The notes under the pieces are model-generated. The model saw nothing but the letters and a program-made list of their open reading frames with translations, was not told the DNA's origin and did no database searches. A DNA stretch of 64,000 bases from Lycium barbarum. Lineage: Eukaryota; Streptophyta; Magnoliopsida; Solanales; Solanaceae. Of this stretch, positions 45,674 to 57,049 are shown one piece after another. Location: assembly GCF_019175385.1 (NCBI RefSeq), contig NC_083338.1, forward strand, positions 88,309,777 through 88,373,776, given 5' to 3'. How positions within the stretch are numbered: position 1 is the first letter of the stretch; the number at the start of each line of letters is the position of its first letter. Position numbers and translations under genes: made by a program.

Positions 45674-48600
45674 TGTTACGTCCGACATTTTTGCTTATTT
45701 GAAAAATGCAAGATAAATTGGCTTGTAATGAATAAGGCCACATTTGGACCTTGCTTGATATGAATGGGTAGGTTATGAGTACGTTGGTGTGAAATTACGA
45801 AAGGAGGCCAAGGGCAAAAATCGGAATTTTAGAAACTTGTCCCATGAATTACAATAAATAGCCAAATTGGGCTCAACAAAGAAAAATAATAAAATGAGGC
45901 CCAAATGGGAAGGCCCAACCGGCCAAGCAAGGGTCCAAGCCCTTGGATTAATTAATTTCCATGTGGAATTATATAATCATATTTATCCTAAGAAGGTTCA
46001 AGAGAAACCAAGAACAAAACACAAGCAAAAAAGAGAGAGAGAGTTTCGGGTGGAAGAGGAAACAAAAGAAAAAGAAAAAAAAATTGGAGCCAAATCCTTG
46101 ATTCAAAAATCCAATTCTTGTGAAATTATTACCAAGTGCAAGACCTCTACAAGATGGTGTAAGTATTTTGGCAAGAAAGTGATTTTGTAGCAAGTGGAAA
46201 ACTTGAAGAAAAGGTGAGAAACAATTCATTTTCTTATGTTATTAAGTTTGGTTTATGTTGTAATATGTAGAATTGAGTAGAGTGTATGGAAATATGGAAG
46301 TTTGTAAAGTGGGTATGTTGTTTGAAAGTTGGTCGTGTGTATGCATGAATTGCATGTCCATAATGACTTGAATGTTTGTTGAAATCTAGTGTAGTTATGG
46401 TAGAAATTGTATTAGAAATTAAAGTGGAATGAATTAGTGAAAGTTGGAGAATATAGTATGTGGCCGTGTGGTGTGTGTGGATGATGGAGTGTGAATTTAA
46501 TCTTGTTAGTATGTTAAGTGTGTTATGGTGAAATGAATGGAAAGATAATAATCTTTATTGTCATGGAAAAATGGTTATTAAGTTGTTGTAGGAAAACATG
46601 CAACTTTGTTATGGTTTATGTAAAAATGGAAATGAAAGTATCAAGAGGCAAATTATGATTAATGTTGATGAATTTGGAAGATGGAAATGTAATATGAACT
46701 TGTAAGTTGAAGGTTAGGAGAATTGGATAAATTGTGGCTTTGATGGAAAGTTTGTATGTTTGTATATATTATGTATATCTTGTGAGAATGGTATGGTATG
46801 CCTCCGCATCGTGTTATAATGACCTTGATGGGTGATGAATATCAAAATAATAAGTTTGGTTTGGAAATGTAAGGTTGAAACGAAAGATGTTTCGTTATGC
46901 CGGAAAGATGGCTAGTGATGCCATATTGTGGGTTGTAATGCATGTTGTTGTTATTGATGTGGTTTCTGGGTTGTTGTGTTAATGAATTGAGCCGAGCTAA
47001 GTCTCGGGGTCGTCATATATACAGAGGAAATGCTGCCGAAATTTCGGTAGGCAAGTATGTGTTAAGTTGGACTATTGAAAAAGTTTGAAACTAACAATTG
47101 GTAAACTTGACCATTTCTAGATTTTGGACGAAATTGGAGTGGAAGCCAAGCGAGCGTAAGGCGCAATCGAGGTATGTAAAGCCTTCCCCTTTATTCTTAG
47201 GCATGTTCTGGATGTGATAGGCTCGACCGCGAGCCTTAAGTACGACTCCGTTCTTCGGAATTCGAGACGGAAAATCGCTCCAATTCCTTCAGTACAATTG
47301 AAACCATTTCCTTACAAATTGCCTTTAAAATGAACTTTTGTACGAAACTTCCCTAAACGGAGTCGGAATACTTCCAAATGATTATGGATGACCTCATAAG
47401 GTCTATTATCAGTAATTCACTTATGTCGCCTCGAGGTGGTCCGAGGCGGGCCCACAAGGCCCGATATCTTCTGCATAACCTTAATTACTCCGGTTTTGTC
47501 CGATTTTTTTCAGAAAACCTCTGGATTATTATTTTTATCATGATATGACTATTTTTATGCAAATCTTACAAAATGACCTCTGGACATCGAAGGATCTGAT
47601 TCTGATAATAATCTGTCGTGCCTTCCCAACTAGGATATAGGCGCGTATTATGCATACTATCTGGATACTCTGATTTGGCTCGCCGTTTGGCACCCTTCAG
47701 TCTGATTGAGTCTGTATGTATGTGGTTTCTCATTAATCTGTTCGTGGTTGTCTCAATGCATTCCTTCACTGCGTCCCGGGCCAGGTTCTGTTATCGTGCA
47801 CATTCCTCTGCATTGTTCACCGCATCCCTCGGCGTGCGGGCCGCAATCTGTTATATCTGTATGATTATGATATTATGATCTGTGTATGGGGATGGCGGCC
47901 AGGATGGCATATGATCTGATCTGATTCTGTCTGTCCACCGCGTCCCGTACAAAGAGGGTCGGGTTCTGTTACCGCGCCCCCAGACAGGGTCGGGATCTGT
48001 ATGTATGTATGCATGTGCCATCAGCATTTACATAAGCACATGCCCCGGTATGATTCTGTATGACTCTGTATGATTCTGTATGACTCTGTACTACTCTGCA
48101 TGCATAAATCTGTCTGGCATACTTCTGTCTGTCTGTCTGAATTACGACTATGTCTGTATGTCCGTATGGATTCTGATTCTGTACATCCGTATGGATTCTG
48201 ATTCTGTATGTCCGTATGGATTCTGATTCTGTCCGTCTGTCTGGACCATGATTCTGTCCGTCTGTCTGGACCATGAATTCTGTTTGTCTGTCTGGATTAT
48301 GACTCTGACCGGTACACTTTTGTCTGTCCGTTCGGCTTATGATTCTGCCTATTATATTTCTGTGTTGTTGGTCCAGATTATGATTATGTCTTTATGTTTC
48401 TGCTTTACATACTCGCTACATTTTTTGTACTGACCCCCGTTCTTCGGGGGCTGCGCTACATGCCCGCAGGTACAGACGCACCAGGTGATGCGCCGCCAGT
48501 GTAGGGTTCTGATTTTGCTGTTTTGAAGAGCTCCCTTGATCCGGAGCGTATACTTTTTGTATATATCTTCTGTCTTCTGTATACTCTGTATGTATGGAAA

Positions 48601-48928
48601 TTCTGGGTACGGCGGGGCCCTGTCCCGTCATATGATTCTGTATGTCTGTTAGAGGCCTGTAGATAGATATGTGGGTTACAGGTTTCATCCGTTTAGGTAA
48701 GTACGAACGATTTTGTGACTCCGTCTGTATGTTAGCCTCATCGGCTTGTCTGTAAATTTCTATATGTTCAGGTATGTATATGTTCGCGCGCGCCGCATCT
48801 GTATCGGCCTGATTCTGTACACATCTGTTTGGAAAAAAAAATCTGTATAGTACGAAATTCTGTTAAGTAGGTACGTATGGTTATCCAGTTAGGATACCAG
48901 TCGCGGCCCACGGGGTTGGGTCGTGACA
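45674..48928 (+). repeat. 5' LTR of U (3255 bp)
   Basis: Starts TGTTACGTCCGACATT, ends GGTTGGGTCGTGACA. It holds a GGCC-rich patch at 45903-45940, the hairpin and core motif at 46991-47050, degenerate hairpin units near 47815-47995, TCTGT-rich tandem repeats at 48045-48300 (about 22-25 bp units) and the CCCCC/GGGGG hairpin at 48434-48450. The 107-codon frame at 45867-46190 is not preserved in the other LTR. Confidence 0.92.
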
Positions 48929-48932
48929 GAAG

Positions 48933-48944
48933 TGGTATCAGAGC
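48933..48944 (+). promoter_or_regulatory. Primer binding site of U
   Basis: TGGTATCAGAGC, four bases after the LTR end at 48928. Confidence 0.9.
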
Positions 48945-48985
48945 GGTTAGTCCTCGGTATGTCTACAGGCCGTGTCTAGTAGAGT

Positions 48986-49025
48986 CTTGTTTATCGGTGT
49001 GTTGTGCACCACATCTATAAACAGG
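48986..49025 (+). ncRNA. Leader hairpin of U
   Basis: CTTGTTTAT (48986-48994) pairs with ATAAACAGG (49017-49025) with one T-G wobble. The loop palindrome GTGCAC is at 49004-49009. It is almost identical to W's hairpin. Confidence 0.65.
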
Positions 49026-49214
49026 AGGCTACAGGACATCTAGGATGTTACCCTTCTTTGGATTCTTAGATCGTGCGATAAAGCTGTACGATTAGGATTA
49101 TTCTCCCCTACGAACTGCTGTATCTACAGCGAGGCTCCAAAAGAGCAGAAGTGTCAGTATTTGGGGAAAATGTTTCTGACCCTCTTCCTGCAGGTGATTG
49201 TAGGTTGATAAAGA

Positions 49215-49733
49215 ATGAAGAGGAGTGCTTCTCATGATGGGGATGGGGGTGCTAAGAAGGCCCCTAGGATATCACCAGGACCAAGTAGGCAGATCCCCAG
49301 CTACTCGATTGAGACAGACCCTTCGGAGGATCCAGAGACAATTCCTCCAGAGTTTCTGATCCCCAGAGCAGAGGATCCCAGGGAAGATAGTTATGATACC
49401 GACCCCTCGGAGGAACCAGCGACGATACCTCCAGAGTTTCTTACCCCCAGGGAGGAGGATAGCCCCGATGCTGAGCCACAAGAGCATTCCTCTGGGACGC
49501 CGGAGGAGGAAGTTCCCGAGGACATGCCAGCAGCTCCTGTAGTGGAGCATTATGTTAGACAGGCTTCTCCGGAGAGTGTTACGCCCTACTCCAGTCCTTT
49601 GTCCTGGCCATCCGTGAACCAGGAATTGCCGGGCTACCTATACTCCTCCGATTCAGATGCAGGTAATAGCGGGGGCCAGGCGAGTGGGGGTCAGACGGAT
49701 GATGATGATGATGAGGGATTGATCCGAGATTGA
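49215..49733 (+). CDS. Acidic proline-rich protein of unknown function (172 aa), homologue of W ORF
   Basis: Unknown family. It starts ATGAAGAGG like W's ORF, 271 bases after the primer site. Layout is the same: basic N-terminus (GGAKKAPRISPGPS); two repeats, PSEDPETIPPEFLIPR and PSEEPATIPPEFLTPR; conserved centre VVEHYVRQAS with SSPLSWPSVNQELP; and a tail ending in a run of five Asp. Indels against W are multiples of three. In the 31-codon centre, ten codons differ silently and two change the residue, which suggests past selection on the protein. It occupies the gag position. No catalytic motif is visible. Confidence 0.7.
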   Translation: MKRSASHDGDGGAKKAPRISPGPSRQIPSYSIETDPSEDPETIPPEFLIPRAEDPREDSYDTDPSEEPATIPPEFLTPREEDSPDAEPQEHSSGTPEEEVPEDMPAAPVVEHYVRQASPESVTPYSSPLSWPSVNQELPGYLYSSDSDAGNSGGQASGGQTDDDDDEGLIRD

Positions 49734-50021
49734 TCAGTTATGAGTATATAAGTTTCCTAAAATTTTCGATGTGTGTATGATATCTGTAAAAGTGTTGTTC
49801 AATGACGACGACGGAAACTTAAAAAGGATTAGAGACCTAGTGATTAAAGGAAAGGGCGACTGAGATGTCCCCACCGTCAATGTAAATCTAGAAATCCCGG
49901 ATGAAAATGAACAGGAAAGTACCTCCGATGCCGTTTGAGTCGGGCATGTGAGGTAAGCCTCGACATCCGTATACTCCTATCTGTAATGGTTAGCCCCGTG
50001 TGGCTACGAGGAGACATGATA

Positions 50022-50099
<78 letters not shown>

Positions 50100-50534
50100 A
50101 TATGTGTTGGCCCTGTGAGGCATGATTGGTATTTCTGGTGTACAGGTTCCGGATAGTAAGAAATACAGAGGAACCTCTGCCCAAACTTTTCCAGGAATAT
50201 AGAGGTAAATATGTAAATTAAGTACTAAAAAGGTTCCGCGATGCTTGTCGGAATTTAGTTTCCTTCTGTTGGTGGTTGGAGAGCATCTTACGGTAATATT
50301 TTATCAGATTTCATCAACTATTTGGAGACGGAATTCGTGGGACGAAGACTTAAATCCGTGGGTTGTCTGTAATCGTAGGTATATGTGTATGAAAGTGAAT
50401 ATTGAAGATTCAGAAAAGCAACAGGGTAATTGTATGACTTAGCCCGGGGTGGGACCCGCTACGAGAATTTTCTGAAAATTTGCTAAGACCCCGATCTGCC
50501 CTAAAATTATGTGACAAAGGTCGTGCGGGGCAAT
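49734..50534 (+). other. U internal region between ORF and 5S segment
   Basis: No gene is supported. It includes an (AT)n tract and patches shared with W ('gggtgggacccgctacgaga'). Confidence 0.5.
50023..50102. repeat. (AT)n(GT)n microsatellite in U
   Basis: About 31 AT units followed by about 7 TG units. W has no repeat at the matching place. Confidence 0.95.
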
Positions 50535-50638
50535 CGACGAAATTATATTAGCCCTAACACGTCAAAATGCATGAAAGTTTCGAGGTTAAGCGTGCTAAGG
50601 CCAGGGCAATTCTGGGATGGGTGACCCCCCTGGGAAGT
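50535..50638 (+). other. 5S rRNA-derived segment in U
   Basis: The 5' half has diverged, but GGTTAAGCGTGCTAAGG and GGATGGGTGACC plus CTGGGAAGT are clear and in 5S spacing. The diagnostic GAGGTTAAG and AGGGCAA changes are shared with V and W. A T5 run at 50648-50652 follows about ten bases later, which could end Pol III transcription; W and V lack it. Confidence 0.75.
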
Positions 50639-51250
50639 AATGCAAAATTTTTCACAAGTGTAAGTATGATGGATATAAATGGAAATTTAGGGTAACCTAA
50701 GGGAAAAGAGAATGTGTGGAGTAACTAGTGCCCTTACAGGAGCCGCGCAGACCGATGCGGACTAAACGGGCGAAAATAAAAAGCGCAATACCGCTCGGAA
50801 ATTGAGCGAATTTGAATAACGGTCGGAGGTGTTCGCCAGTAAGATACTAGCAATGTATATGTATGTGTGTATGTATATGTGTATGATTTTCGTCTGGTAC
50901 CCATATGGGTCAAGAGCCGAGCCCCGGCGACAAAAATTGTGATTGACGAAAGGTTTTACTAAACCGAATAGATAAAACGAAGCGGGGGGTGAGGACGCGA
51001 ATGTTGTCAAGGAATAGAAAAACCCCTATTACATTATAACTCAGTCTGGTATGACGATGTCTGGAAAAGAAAATGAGTATGGACAGTAGGAAAGACGAAG
51101 GATAAGAAGTGTGAATAAGCGGAATCTTTGAAAGAGTTGATAAGCGACACGTGAGACGATCTGTATGACAACTTGGCGAACAAGTTTACAAATAAGGGAA
51201 ATTTTCATAAATCACTGGAGCCTTAATAGGAGTGATTTGATTTAAATCCA
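50639..51250 (+). other. U internal non-coding region
   Basis: Aligns in patches with W 7803-8850, including 'gtaacctaa' and 'aaaacccctattacattata', where W and V have their internal G run. No gene is seen. Confidence 0.4.
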
Positions 51251-51254
51251 GATT

Positions 51255-51800
51255 CTATCTGTTATACTTCTGCACTTCCGATTCTGATAAGGCTCTGCCT
51301 ATTATGCCTCTGTACTTCTGAACTCGATTATGTTTCCGTCTGATAAATCTCTGTATGTCCGATTCTGATCATGAATTTGTCTGATAAATCTTTGTACGTC
51401 TAACTCTGAATACGTTTCTGTCTGACATACCTCTATATGATTGACTCTGATTACGAATCTGTCTGACACACCTCTGTATGTCTGACTCTGGCTATGAATC
51501 CGTCTGATACGTCTCTGTACGTCTGATTTTGATCACGCGTCTGTCTGATACATCTTCGTATGTCTGACTCTGATACGAATCTGTCCGATACATTTCTATA
51601 TGTCCGATTTTGACTACGAATCCGTCTGATAGATCTCTGCACGTCTGACTCTGATCACGGATCTGTCCGATACACTCCCATACATCGTATTTTGACCACG
51701 AATCTGTCCGTCATAGCTCGGTATACCTGACTTTGATTACGAGTCGGTTTAATACGCTTCTATGCGTCTGATTCCAATTATGAATCCGTTTGGAATAAAG
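51255..51800 (+). repeat. Minisatellite in U, about 41-44 bp units
   Basis: About 12 diverged units of the type 'gtctgactctgattacgaat' plus 'ctgtctgatacatctctgtat'. Similar TCTGT-rich words occur in U's own LTR near 48045-48300, so the array may have spread from there. It is absent from W and V. The antisense frame 51451-51642 reflects the repeat. Confidence 0.85.
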
Positions 51801-52086
51801 TGCGTGGTATGAAGTGGGATTATGATAACGTGGCAAGGAACCGAGGGGAATAACAAGAAATGATATCGATTATGATGTCTGAAAAGCATTCATCTGTTTC
51901 GAGAATATAGCTTATGGTCCTGTGATTATGTGGGGTATGAGAAAATAAATTATGAGGGCATTTGAATCAGTGACGTGAAGAATTACCTCATCATGTTGGT
52001 GAAGGAGCAATGTCGGAAAGTCAACAAAGGACGATTATAAAAAAATAACTCTCCCGAAGTAGTATGACGCCCTATGAGGTCGATTT

Positions 52087-52122
52087 AACATTCGAGGACG
52101 AATGTTTTAAAGGAGGGGAGGA
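52087..52122 (+). other. Pre-PPT stem-loop and PPT of U
   Basis: aacattcgaggacgaatgtt (52087-52106) followed by TTAAAGGAGGGGAGGA and the LTR at 52123. Confidence 0.85.
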
Positions 52123-55100
52123 TGTTACGTCCGACATTTTTTCTTATTTGAAAAATGCAAGATAAATTGGCTTGTAATGAATAAGGCCACATTTGGACCT
52201 TGCTTGATATGAATGGGTAGGTTATGAGTACGTTGGTGTGAAATTACGAAATGAGGCCAAGGGCAAAAATCAGAATTTTGGAAACTTGTCCCATGAATTA
52301 CAATAAATAACCAAATTGGGCTCAACAAAGAAAAATAATAAAATGAGGCCCAAATGGGAAGGCCCAACCGGCCAAGCAAGGGTCCAAGCCCTTGGATTAA
52401 TTAATTTCCATGTGGAATTATATAATCATATTTATCCTAAGAAGGTTCAAGAGAAACCAAGAACAAAACACAAGCAAAAAAGAGAGAGAGAGTTTCGGGT
52501 GGAAGAGGAAAGAAAAGAAAAAGAAAGAAAAAATTTTTTGGAGCCAAATCCTTGATTCAAAAATCCAATTCTTGTGAAATTATTACCAAGTGCAAGACCT
52601 CTACAAGATGGTGTAAGTATTTTGGCAAGAAAGTGATTTTGTAGCAAGTGGAAAACTTGAAGAAAAGGTGAGAAACAATTCATTTTCTTATGTTATTAAG
52701 TTTGGTTTATGTTGTAATATGTAGAATTGAGTAGAGTGTATGGAAATATGGAAGTTTGTAAAGTGGGTATGTTGTTTGAAAGTTGGCCGTGTGTATGCAT
52801 GAATTGCATGTCCATAATGACTTGAATTTTTGTTGAAATCTAGTGTAGTTATAGTAGAAATTGTATTAGAAATGAAAGTGGAATGAATTAGTGAAAGTTG
52901 GAGAATATAGTATGTGGCTGTGTGGTGTGTGTGGATGATGGAGTGTGAATTTAATCTTGTTAGTATGTTAAGTGTGTTATGGTGAAATGAATGGAAAGAT
53001 AATAATCTTTATTGTCATGGAAAAATGGTTATTAAGTTGTTGTAGGAAAACATGCAACTTTGTTATGGTTTATGTAAAAATGGAAATGAAAGTATCAAGA
53101 GGCAAATTATGATTAATGTTATTGAATTTGGAAGATGGAAATGTAATATGAACTTGTAAGTTGAAGGTTAGGAGAATTGGATAAATTGTGGCTTTGATGG
53201 AAAGTTTGTATGTTTGTATATCTTATGTATATCTTGTGAGAATGGTATGGTATGCCTCCGCATCGTGTTATAATGACCTTGATGGGTGATGAATATCAAA
53301 ATAATAAGTTTTGTTTGGAAATGTAAGGTTGAAACGAAAGATGTTTCGTTATGCCGGAAAGATGGCTAGTGATGCCATATTGTGGGTTGTAATGCATGTT
53401 GTTGTTATTGATGTGGTTTCTGGGTTGTTGTGTTAATGAATTGAGTCGAGCTAAGTCTCGGGGTCGTCATATATACAGAGGAAATGCTGCCAAAATTTCA
53501 GTAGGCAAGTATGTGTTAAGTTGGACTATTGAAAAAGTTTGAAACTAACAATTGGTAAACTTGACCATTTCTAGATTTTGGACGAAATCGGAGTGGAAGC
53601 CAAGCGAGCGTAAGGCGCAATCGAGGTATGTAAAGCCTTCCCCTTTATTCTTAGGCATGTTCTGGATGTGATAGGCTCGGCCGCGAGCCTTAAGTACGAC
53701 TCCATTCCTCGGAATTCGAGACGGAAAACCGCTCCAATTCCTTCAGTACAATTGAAACCATTTCCTTACAAATTGCCTTTAAAGTGAACTTTTGTACGAA
53801 ACTTCCCTAAACGAAGTCGGAATACTTCCAAATGATTATGGATGACCTCATAAGGTCTATTATCAGTAATTCACTTATGTCGCCTCGAGTTGGTCCGAGG
53901 CGGGCCCACAAGGCCCGATATCTTCTGCATAACCTTAATTACTCCGGTTTTGTCCGATTTTTTTTCAGAAAACCTCTGGATTATTATTTTGATCATGATA
54001 TGACTATTTTTATGCAAATCTTACAAAATGACCTCTGGACATCGAAGGATCTGATTCTGATAATAATCTGTCGTGTCTTCCCAAGCAGGATATAGGCGCG
54101 TATTATGCATACTATCTGGATACTCTGATTTGGCTCGCCGTTTGGCACCCTTCAGTCTGATTGAGTCTGTATGTATGTGGTTTCTCATTAATCTATTCGT
54201 GGCTGTCTCAATGCATTCCTTCACTGCGTCCCGGGCCACGTTCTGTTATCGTGCACATTCCTCTGCATTGTTCACCGCGTCCCTCAGCGTGCGGGCCGGG
54301 ATCTGTTATATCTGTATGATTATGATATTATGATCTGTGTATGGGGATGGCGGCTAGGATGGCATATGATCTGATCTGATTCTGTCTGTCCACCGCGTCC
54401 CGTACAAAGAGGGCCGGGTTCTGTTACCGCGCCCCCAGACAGGGCCGGGATCTGTATGTATGTATGCATGTGCCATCAGCATTTACATAAGCACATGCCT
54501 CGGTATGATTCTGTATGACTCTGTACTACTCTGCATGCATAAATCTGTCTGCCATACTTCTGTCTGTCCGTCTGAATTACGACTATGTCTGTATGTCCGT
54601 ATGGATTCTGATTCTGTACGTCCGTATGGATTCTGATTCTGTATGTCCGTATGGATTCTGATTCTGTCCGTCTGTCTGGACCATGATTCTGTCCGTCTGT
54701 CTGGACCATGAATTATGTCTGTCTGTCTGGATTATGACTCTGACCGGTACACTTCCGTCTGTCCGTTCGGCTTATGATTCTGCCTATTATATTTCTGTGC
54801 TGTTGGTCCAGATTATGCTTATGTCTTTATGTTTCTGCTTTACATACTCGGTACATTTTTTGTACTGACCCCCGTTTTTCGGGGGCTGCGCTACATGCCC
54901 GCAGGTACAGACGCACCAGGTGATGCACCGCCAGTGTAGGGTTCTGATTTTGCTGTTTTGAAGAGCTCCCTTGATCCGGAGCGTATACTTTTTGTATATA
55001 TCTTCTGTCTTCTGTGTACTCTGTATGTATGGAAATTCTGGGTACAGCGGGGCCCTGTCCCGTCATATGATTCTGTATGTCTGTTAGAGGCCTGTAGATA

Positions 55101-55363
55101 GATATGTGGGTTACAGGTTTCATCCGTTTAGGTAAGTACGAACGATTTTGTGACTCCGTCTGTATGTTAGCCTCATCGGCTTGTCTGTAAATTTCTGTAT
55201 GTTCAGGTATGTATATGTTCGCGCGCGCCGCATATGTATCGGCCTGATTCTGTACACATCTGTTTGGAAAAAAAAATTTGTATGGTACGAAATTCTGTTA
55301 AGTAGGTACGTATGGGTATCCAGTTAGGATACCAGTCGCGGCCCACGGGGTTGGGTCGTGACA
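52123..55363 (+). repeat. 3' LTR of U (3241 bp)
   Basis: Near copy of 45674-48928; small indels account for the 14 bp difference, for example one fewer TCTGTATGA unit near 54515. The core motif at 53468-53504 has two changes (ccaaaatttcagtag). Confidence 0.92.
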
Positions 55364-55594
55364 AATCGACTCATGCTCTATCCCAAACTTTCCAACAATA
55401 AATGGAGTAGCATATGATAAGGTGGAACCTGGGTCAATCAGTGCATATAGATCGTAGGAGGAGACTGATAATATACCTATGACAACATTAGGAGACGACT
55501 CACGATCCTGTCTACCAGATAATACATAGATACGGTGCTGAGGTCCGCTCGAGCTATATGCTCCACTCCATCCTCTACCACGTCCTGCTGGTGT
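55364..55594 (-). pseudogene. X protease, N-terminal half
   Basis: The minus strand reads SYDLYALIDPGSTLSYATPF, then IVGKFGIEHESI, broken by U at 55364. The catalytic DPGST is intact, unlike Y (HPGST) and T (VLGS). Confidence 0.85.
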
Positions 55595-56847
55595 CTACAA
55601 ACCTTGCCCTGAAGGGCGTACATATGAAGAAGAACTAGCAAAGGACCTTGTGGGTTGAACTATACCTACATTCTCTCTCAACGGACACTGTCGCATCATA
55701 TGACCTAGCTGGCCAAAAGCATAACAAGCATCAGATCCTAATCGACACTGTCTCGCGTGTAACTTACCACACTGGGCACACTGCGGCAAAGGTGGCCTCA
55801 TCTGTCCTGACTCCGTTCTGTGTTGAGAAGCCAAAGCTCTAGAACTCTGACCCATTCCGGAATAAGAAGACCGATCAAACGTTTGGCCTGAAAACCGCGG
55901 AGGTGCACTCCCTGCTGAATAGAATGGATGCTGGAATGCTGCGGTCTCTGTCCCCCTCTGAACTCACCAGCAATATCTAAAGATCTAGCCCTCTTACTAT
56001 GGCACCGGTCACACTCATACTCTGTCCTCCGCTGACGCTTACGATCCTCCAGATTCTGTGCATATGCCTGTATATGGGAAATATCCATGCCTAGCTGTAA
56101 TGCAGCTGTCATATTCTCGTCAATCAGATACGGCCCTAGATCGACCATGAAATGGTAGACTTGATCCTCCATCTCAGCCACCATATCTGGGGCATATCTA
56201 GCCAAAGAATCAAAGTGTACACAATACTCCTGAACGCTCATACTGCCCTGCTGAATGTGTAAAAACCTATTTGCTCAGGCTCGCCGAACCTCTGACGGCA
56301 AATAATGGGGAATAAAAGCATCTGAAAACTCTCGCCAAACGGCTGGAGTGGAATCCTCTCCCCTAGATAGCTCCCACGCTTGATACCATTACACTGCAAC
56401 ATGACGGAGCCTATAAGAAGCCACATCCACCAACTCAACCTCATTAGCGTGCATGACCCTCAAAGTCCTCTACATACCCTCAATGAAATCCTGGGGGTCC
56501 ATATTCTTCCTCAACATGGAGAACTCTGGGGGATCTAGACCAAGAAAATTCTTAACCCTCACACTACGAACTCGGTCTGACTGATGAACACCAACTCCCT
56601 GACGCTAAGCCTGAGCGGCTACCAATCTAGTCAACAACTGTATAGCATCCCGCATATCCTGGTCCAGTGTATCTATTTGAGGGACTGGAGGCACTGAGGT
56701 AGGTGCTTGAGCTGAGTTATGCGAAGTCTGAGATGGGGTCTCACTCTGAGACTCGCCCCGAGCCATAGTAGTCCTCTGAGTACGGTTGGTAGCCTCACCA
56801 GTCGCTCTCTTGCATTTCTGGGCAGCTGTAGCTTTCTTGCGAGGCAT
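55595..56847 (-). pseudogene. X gag with zinc knuckle
   Basis: 56605-56847 is the N-terminus beginning MPRKKATAAQK and ending DAIQLLTRLVAAQA. The middle (56238-56604) has stops. 55798-56241 is the gag domain end (SVQEYCVHFDSLARYAPDMV) and basic linker. 55595-55855 contains the Cys-rich stretch and knuckle CYAFGQLGHMMRQCP, whose second Cys is Phe. The start is 'agcgATGCC' at 56847, 187 bases after the primer site. It is damaged and non-functional as a whole. Confidence 0.8.
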
Positions 56848-56951
56848 CGCTAAAATCAGAATAAATTATTAGAAGACGAACTCTTAACATATGGCTCTAT
56901 CATACGATCTAAGAGGCAAAGAATGACAACATCCTAAATGTCCTGCAGCCT

Positions 56952-56991
56952 CTTGTTTATAAGTGTGGTGCACAACACACCCATAAACAAG
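56952..56991 (-). ncRNA. Leader hairpin of X
   Basis: A perfect 9 bp stem, CTTGTTTAT (56952-56960) and ATAAACAAG (56983-56991), with GTGCAC (56968-56973) in the loop. Where V has C-G at the second pair, X has T-A. It is the autonomous-element version of the hairpin in W, V and U. Confidence 0.7.
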
Positions 56992-57033
56992 GCTCTACTA
57001 GACACGGTCTGTCAACAACCCTAAGATGGAACT

Positions 57034-57045
57034 GCTCTGATACCA
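57034..57045 (-). promoter_or_regulatory. Primer binding site of X
   Basis: GCTCTGATACCA on the plus strand, four bases from the LTR boundary at 57050. Confidence 0.9.
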
Positions 57046-57049
57046 CTTC

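Larger units (their letters stand above)
45674..55363 (+). mobile_element. Element U: complete non-autonomous long-LTR element in X's protease
   Basis: The target duplication aatcg is at 45669-45673 and 55364-55368. LTRs are 45674-48928 (3255 bp) and 52123-55363 (3241 bp), nearly identical. The internal region is only 3194 bp, with primer site, leader hairpin, the acidic PSEDP ORF, a 5S-derived segment, a minisatellite, pre-PPT stem-loop and PPT. There is no gag, PR, RT or integrase. Closest relative in the window is W. Confidence 0.95.

Noticed and set aside
45867..46190. 107-codon frame in U's LTR
   Set aside because: Low-complexity Lys/Glu-rich; the copy in the other LTR shifts frame after a few bases, so it is not maintained.
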